Positions 61,213 to 64,000 of a stretch of 64,000 nt of DNA are shown in pieces (the first letter of the stretch is position 1; each line of letters starts with the position of its first letter). A model generated the notes under the pieces. That model was not told the origin of the DNA, made no database searches, and saw only the letters and a program-made list of their open reading frames with translations. The stretch lies in contig CBDASO010000001.1 in the NCBI GenBank assembly GCA_965199665.1, forward strand, positions 248,001-312,000, given 5' to 3'. This DNA comes from JAVVHH01 sp965199665. GTDB taxonomy: Bacteria > Pseudomonadota > Alphaproteobacteria > Acetobacterales > Acetobacteraceae. The position numbers were made by a program, and so were the translations under genes.

Positions 61213-63357
61213 ATGGCGGACATGATCCGCGAGGTTTCCGCCACTCGGCGGGCGCCCTATCCGCGCGAGGCCCTGTCTCGCCTGATCAGCCCGGCCAGCG
61301 TCGCCGTCATCGGCGTGTCCGAGCGGGCGGCGGCGTTCGGAAGCAAGGTGGTGGCCAACATGGCCGCGTTCGACGGGCGGCTGTATCAGGTCAACGCCAA
61401 ATACGCCGAGCTCGCGGGCCGCCCGTGCCATCCGAGCCTGGCGGCGCTGCCGGAAGTGCCGGACTGCGTCGTCATCGCCACCGGGCGGGACGCGGTGGAG
61501 CCGATCGTGGCGGAATGCGCCCGGCTCGGCGTGGGCGCCGCCATCATCCTGGCCGCCGGCTTCGCCGAGACCGGCAAGCCGGAGCTGGCGGCATTGCAGG
61601 GCCGCATCGTCGATCTCGCACGCGACGCCGACATGCGGCTGGTGGGGCCCAACACGATCGGGCTGGTCAACTACGCGACCGGCGCCGGGCTGACCTTCTC
61701 GGCCATGCCGGACCGGCGTCCCTTGGCGCCGCACGCGATCGGGATCGTCAGCCAGTCGGGCTCGCTCGGCTTCGCGCTGAGCCAGGCGGTCGAGCGTGGG
61801 GTATCGGTCAGCCACGTGCTGACGGCGGGGAATTCGTGCGACGTCGACGTGGCCGACGAGGTGGCCTATCTCGCCGACGACCCGGCCTGCCGCGCCGTGG
61901 CGTGCGTGTTCGAGGGCATGGCCGATCCGGGGCGGATGATCGCTGCGGCCGAACGGTGCCGCGCGGCGGGTAAGCCCTTGATCATCTACAAGATGGCGAC
62001 CGGGGAGGAGGGCGCCCGGGCGGCGATGTCGCACACCGGGTCCCTGGCCGGGTCGGAGGCGGCCTACCGGGCGGCGTTCGCGCGGGCCGGGGTGATCCAA
62101 GTGGGCGAGCTCGAGGCGCTGGTCGAGACGGCAGCCTTCTTCGCCAAGGCGCCCCCGCCCAAGGCACCGGGCGTGGCGGTGATCGCGACCTCGGGCGGCG
62201 CGGTCATCATGGCGGCCGACAAGGCGGAGCGGCACGGCGTGGCGCTGCCGCAGCCCGGCCCCGAGGGCGCCGCGATCCTGGCGGCGCACGTCCCGGAATA
62301 CGGCTCGACGCGCAACCCGTGCGACGTGACGGCGCAGGCGATCAGCGACGCGGCCGGGCTGGCCGCCTGCACGCGGGCGCTGCTCGACGATCCCGGCTAC
62401 GGCGCCTTGGTCACCACCCAGGGCTACGCCTACGAGTCCGCGACCCGGCGGCTGCCGACCTTCGCCGCGGCGGCGCGGGACTTCGGCAAGATCGTCTGCA
62501 GCGTCTGGGTCCCGGAATGGCTGGGCGGTCCGGGCGCGCGGGAGATCGAGAGCGACCCCTACCTCTGCCTGTTCCACTCCATGGACCGTTGCTTCGCCAC
62601 CCTCGCGGCTTGGCATCGCTGGCATCGGCACCGCGACGCGCCGGCCGGGCTCGGCGCCCGTATCGCGCCGCCCGAGGGGGCGCGGGCCCGGGCGCTGCTG
62701 GCCGAGGCCGGGCCGACGCTGACGGAGCGGCAGGCCAAGCAGGTGGTCGGTCTTTACGGCATCCCGGTGGTGCCGGACCGCCCGGCCAGCACGGCGGAGG
62801 CTGCGGCGGAGGCCGCGACGGCACTGGGCTATCCGGTGGTGCTGAAGGGCGAGCACCCCGACATTCCGCACAAGACGGAGGCCGGGCTGGTCGCGCTCGG
62901 GCTCGGCGACGCGGCGGCGGTTCGGGCGGCGGCGACCGCGATGCTGGCGACGCCGGCGGCGCGGCGGCCGGGATTCGCCGGTCTGGTGGTGCAGCCCATG
63001 GTCGGGCGCGGGGTCGAGATGGTGGTGGGCGCGCGGGTCGATCCGCAATGGGGTCCGCTGGTCGTGGTCGGGCTCGGCGGCGTGTTCGTGGAGCTGTTGC
63101 GCGACACGGCCCTGGCGCTGGCGCCGGTGAGCCCGGCGGAGGCAATGGACATGCTGGGCTCCCTCAAGGCAACCGCCGTGCTGGACGGTTTCCGCGGCAG
63201 CGCGCCGGTGGACCGGGCCCGGCTGGCCGACATCGTGGCGCGGTTCTCCGAATTGGCCGCCGATCTCGGCGACGCCGTCGCCGAACTGGAGATCAACCCG
63301 CTGATCGCGAACGGGGCGGAGATGGTGGCGGTGGATGCACTCGTGGTGAAGGCGTGA
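61213..63357 (+). CDS. NDP-forming acyl-CoA synthetase (acetate-CoA ligase-like)
   Basis: A 714-residue protein starting at an ATG with AGGAGA eight bases before it. It combines the alpha and beta parts of ADP-forming CoA ligases: a CoA-binding Rossmann domain (SVAVIGVSERAAAFGSKV, about 30-47), a ligase domain with IGIVSQSGSLGFALSQAV and the catalytic histidine in MSHTGSLAGSEAAYR (about 278-292), and a C-terminal ATP-grasp domain from about 505 (YPVVLKGEHPDIPHKTEAG). The enzyme family interconverts acyl-CoA and free acid with ADP or ATP; fused forms also include peptidyl-lysine acetyltransferase relatives, but no GNAT domain is present. It is coupled to the next oxidoreductase gene (TGATG). 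Confidence 0.88.
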   Translation: MADMIREVSATRRAPYPREALSRLISPASVAVIGVSERAAAFGSKVVANMAAFDGRLYQVNAKYAELAGRPCHPSLAALPEVPDCVVIATGRDAVEPIVAECARLGVGAAIILAAGFAETGKPELAALQGRIVDLARDADMRLVGPNTIGLVNYATGAGLTFSAMPDRRPLAPHAIGIVSQSGSLGFALSQAVERGVSVSHVLTAGNSCDVDVADEVAYLADDPACRAVACVFEGMADPGRMIAAAERCRAAGKPLIIYKMATGEEGARAAMSHTGSLAGSEAAYRAAFARAGVIQVGELEALVETAAFFAKAPPPKAPGVAVIATSGGAVIMAADKAERHGVALPQPGPEGAAILAAHVPEYGSTRNPCDVTAQAISDAAGLAACTRALLDDPGYGALVTTQGYAYESATRRLPTFAAAARDFGKIVCSVWVPEWLGGPGAREIESDPYLCLFHSMDRCFATLAAWHRWHRHRDAPAGLGARIAPPEGARARALLAEAGPTLTERQAKQVVGLYGIPVVPDRPASTAEAAAEAATALGYPVVLKGEHPDIPHKTEAGLVALGLGDAAAVRAAATAMLATPAARRPGFAGLVVQPMVGRGVEMVVGARVDPQWGPLVVVGLGGVFVELLRDTALALAPVSPAEAMDMLGSLKATAVLDGFRGSAPVDRARLADIVARFSELAADLGDAVAELEINPLIANGAEMVAVDALVVKA

Positions 63358-64000
63358 TGCGGGCCTGGCAGGTCGAGCAGCTCGGCGCGATGCAGCTCGT
63401 CGAGTTGGCGGACCCCACGGCCGGATCGGGGGCCTACGTCGTCCAGGTCGACGCGGCCGGGGTCAATTTCTCCGACATCCTGATGATCGGGGGCCGCTAC
63501 CAGCGCAAGCCGCCGCTGCCGTTCACCCCGGGGGTGGAGATCGCGGGCACGATCCTGACCGCGGGCGAGGGGGCGCCGCTCCCGGCGGGCCAACGCATCA
63601 TCGCGAGCCTGCCGAGCGGCGGCTTTGCCGAGCGGGCGCTGGTCCCGGCCGATGCGGCGCGGCCGATCGCCGACGACGTGCCGTCCGCCGCGGCGCTGGT
63701 GCTGCTTGGGATCAACTACCCGACCTCCTACCACGCGTTGCACGGCCGGGCCGCCATCCAGCGCGGCGAGAGCGTGCTGATCCACGCCGCGGCTGGCGGC
63801 GTCGGCAGCGCGGCGGTGCAGATCGCGGTGGCGGCCGGGTGCCGGGTGATTGCAACCGCCGGGTCGGACGAGAAGCGCGAGACGTGCCGCGTCCTCGGGG
63901 CCGAGCTGGTGATCGACTACGCCGAGGCGAACTGGGTGGACAGGCTGCGGGCCAGCTTTCCGAACGGGGTGGACGTCATCTACGACCCGGTCGGGGGTGT
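63357..64000 (+). CDS. NAD(P)H:quinone oxidoreductase/MDR, 3' end outside window
   Basis: The ATG overlaps the previous stop (TGATG), and the frame is open to the window end for 214 codons. It begins MRAWQVEQLGAMQLVEL and contains GVNFSDILMIGGRYQRKPPL, the quinone-oxidoreductase N-terminal motif, and SVLIHAAAGGVGSAAVQIA near 140, the nucleotide-binding loop. The usual zinc cysteines are absent, as in zinc-independent QOR enzymes. Linked to an acyl-CoA synthetase, it may act on an enoyl-CoA or related substrate. Confidence 0.85.
   Translation, partial: MRAWQVEQLGAMQLVELADPTAGSGAYVVQVDAAGVNFSDILMIGGRYQRKPPLPFTPGVEIAGTILTAGEGAPLPAGQRIIASLPSGGFAERALVPADAARPIADDVPSAAALVLLGINYPTSYHALHGRAAIQRGESVLIHAAAGGVGSAAVQIAVAAGCRVIATAGSDEKRETCRVLGAELVIDYAEANWVDRLRASFPNGVDVIYDPVGG

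Overview
The window is a very GC-rich, densely packed chromosomal segment. The gene content points to an alphaproteobacterium, most likely of the Acetobacteraceae/Rhodospirillales type: a FhuF-type siderophore locus, a hut pathway running through formylglutamate, a URC1-upp pair, Tat-exported oxidoreductases and many ATGA-overlapping operons. This assignment is inference from gene content and base composition. No rRNA, tRNA, CRISPR array or complete insertion sequence was seen.

Layout. 1-7.5 kb: cell-surface carbohydrate genes, three glycosyltransferase genes on + meeting two methyltransferase genes on -. 7.6-13.2 kb: a CBS-domain protein, an SLC13-type permease coupled to a TerB-like protein, a CPA1 antiporter, and crcB with a uracil-DNA glycosylase-family gene. 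13.4-20.4 kb: an ornithine decarboxylase-like enzyme and a branched-chain amino-acid-type ABC transporter whose two permeases are fused. 20.6-22.2 kb: an isolated, lower-GC, Tat-exported copper-radical oxidase with its own near-perfect extended -10 promoter. 22.4-32.0 kb: one minus-strand iron-uptake locus (two unknown proteins, TonB-dependent receptor, ATPase, binding protein, fused permease, FhuF reductase, ExbB, ExbD, TonB) with two Fur-like operators. 32.0-36.7 kb: RNase T2, a stress-type SDR, a cytochrome P450 coupled to an MgtC-like protein, a small protein and an SDR remnant. 36.7-42.1 kb: hutF diverging from hutI-hutU and an ornithine cyclodeaminase-like gene. 42.2-50.6 kb: a lipoprotein, upp with a URC1-type GTP cyclohydrolase II homologue, DMT and ArsB-like transporters, a phosphoesterase, a repeat-containing surface-type protein, a cytosine-deaminase-like amidohydrolase and a small protein. 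50.8-55.8 kb: an ion/osmotic block (two antiporters, MscS, DUF2254). 55.9-60.5 kb: an OpuA/Osm-type ABC transporter operon containing a histidine ammonia-lyase homologue that lacks the MIO tripeptide. 60.5-61.1 kb: a ParDE toxin-antitoxin pair. 61.2-64 kb: an NDP-forming acyl-CoA synthetase and the start of a quinone oxidoreductase.

How the genes work together. The iron block is functionally complete: outer-membrane receptor, energising complex, periplasmic and inner-membrane transport, and a cytoplasmic ferric-siderophore reductase. Its two leading unknown genes are the best candidates for an undescribed component. The hut block carries the enzymes from urocanate onward except HutG and has no histidase. 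The only histidase-like protein in the window sits in the ABC transporter operon and lacks the residues that build the catalytic prosthetic group. That points to a different lyase or a binding/regulatory role coupled to uptake of a small quaternary or amino compound. Coupled starts are the rule here, and two of them appear to use CTG as the initiation codon.
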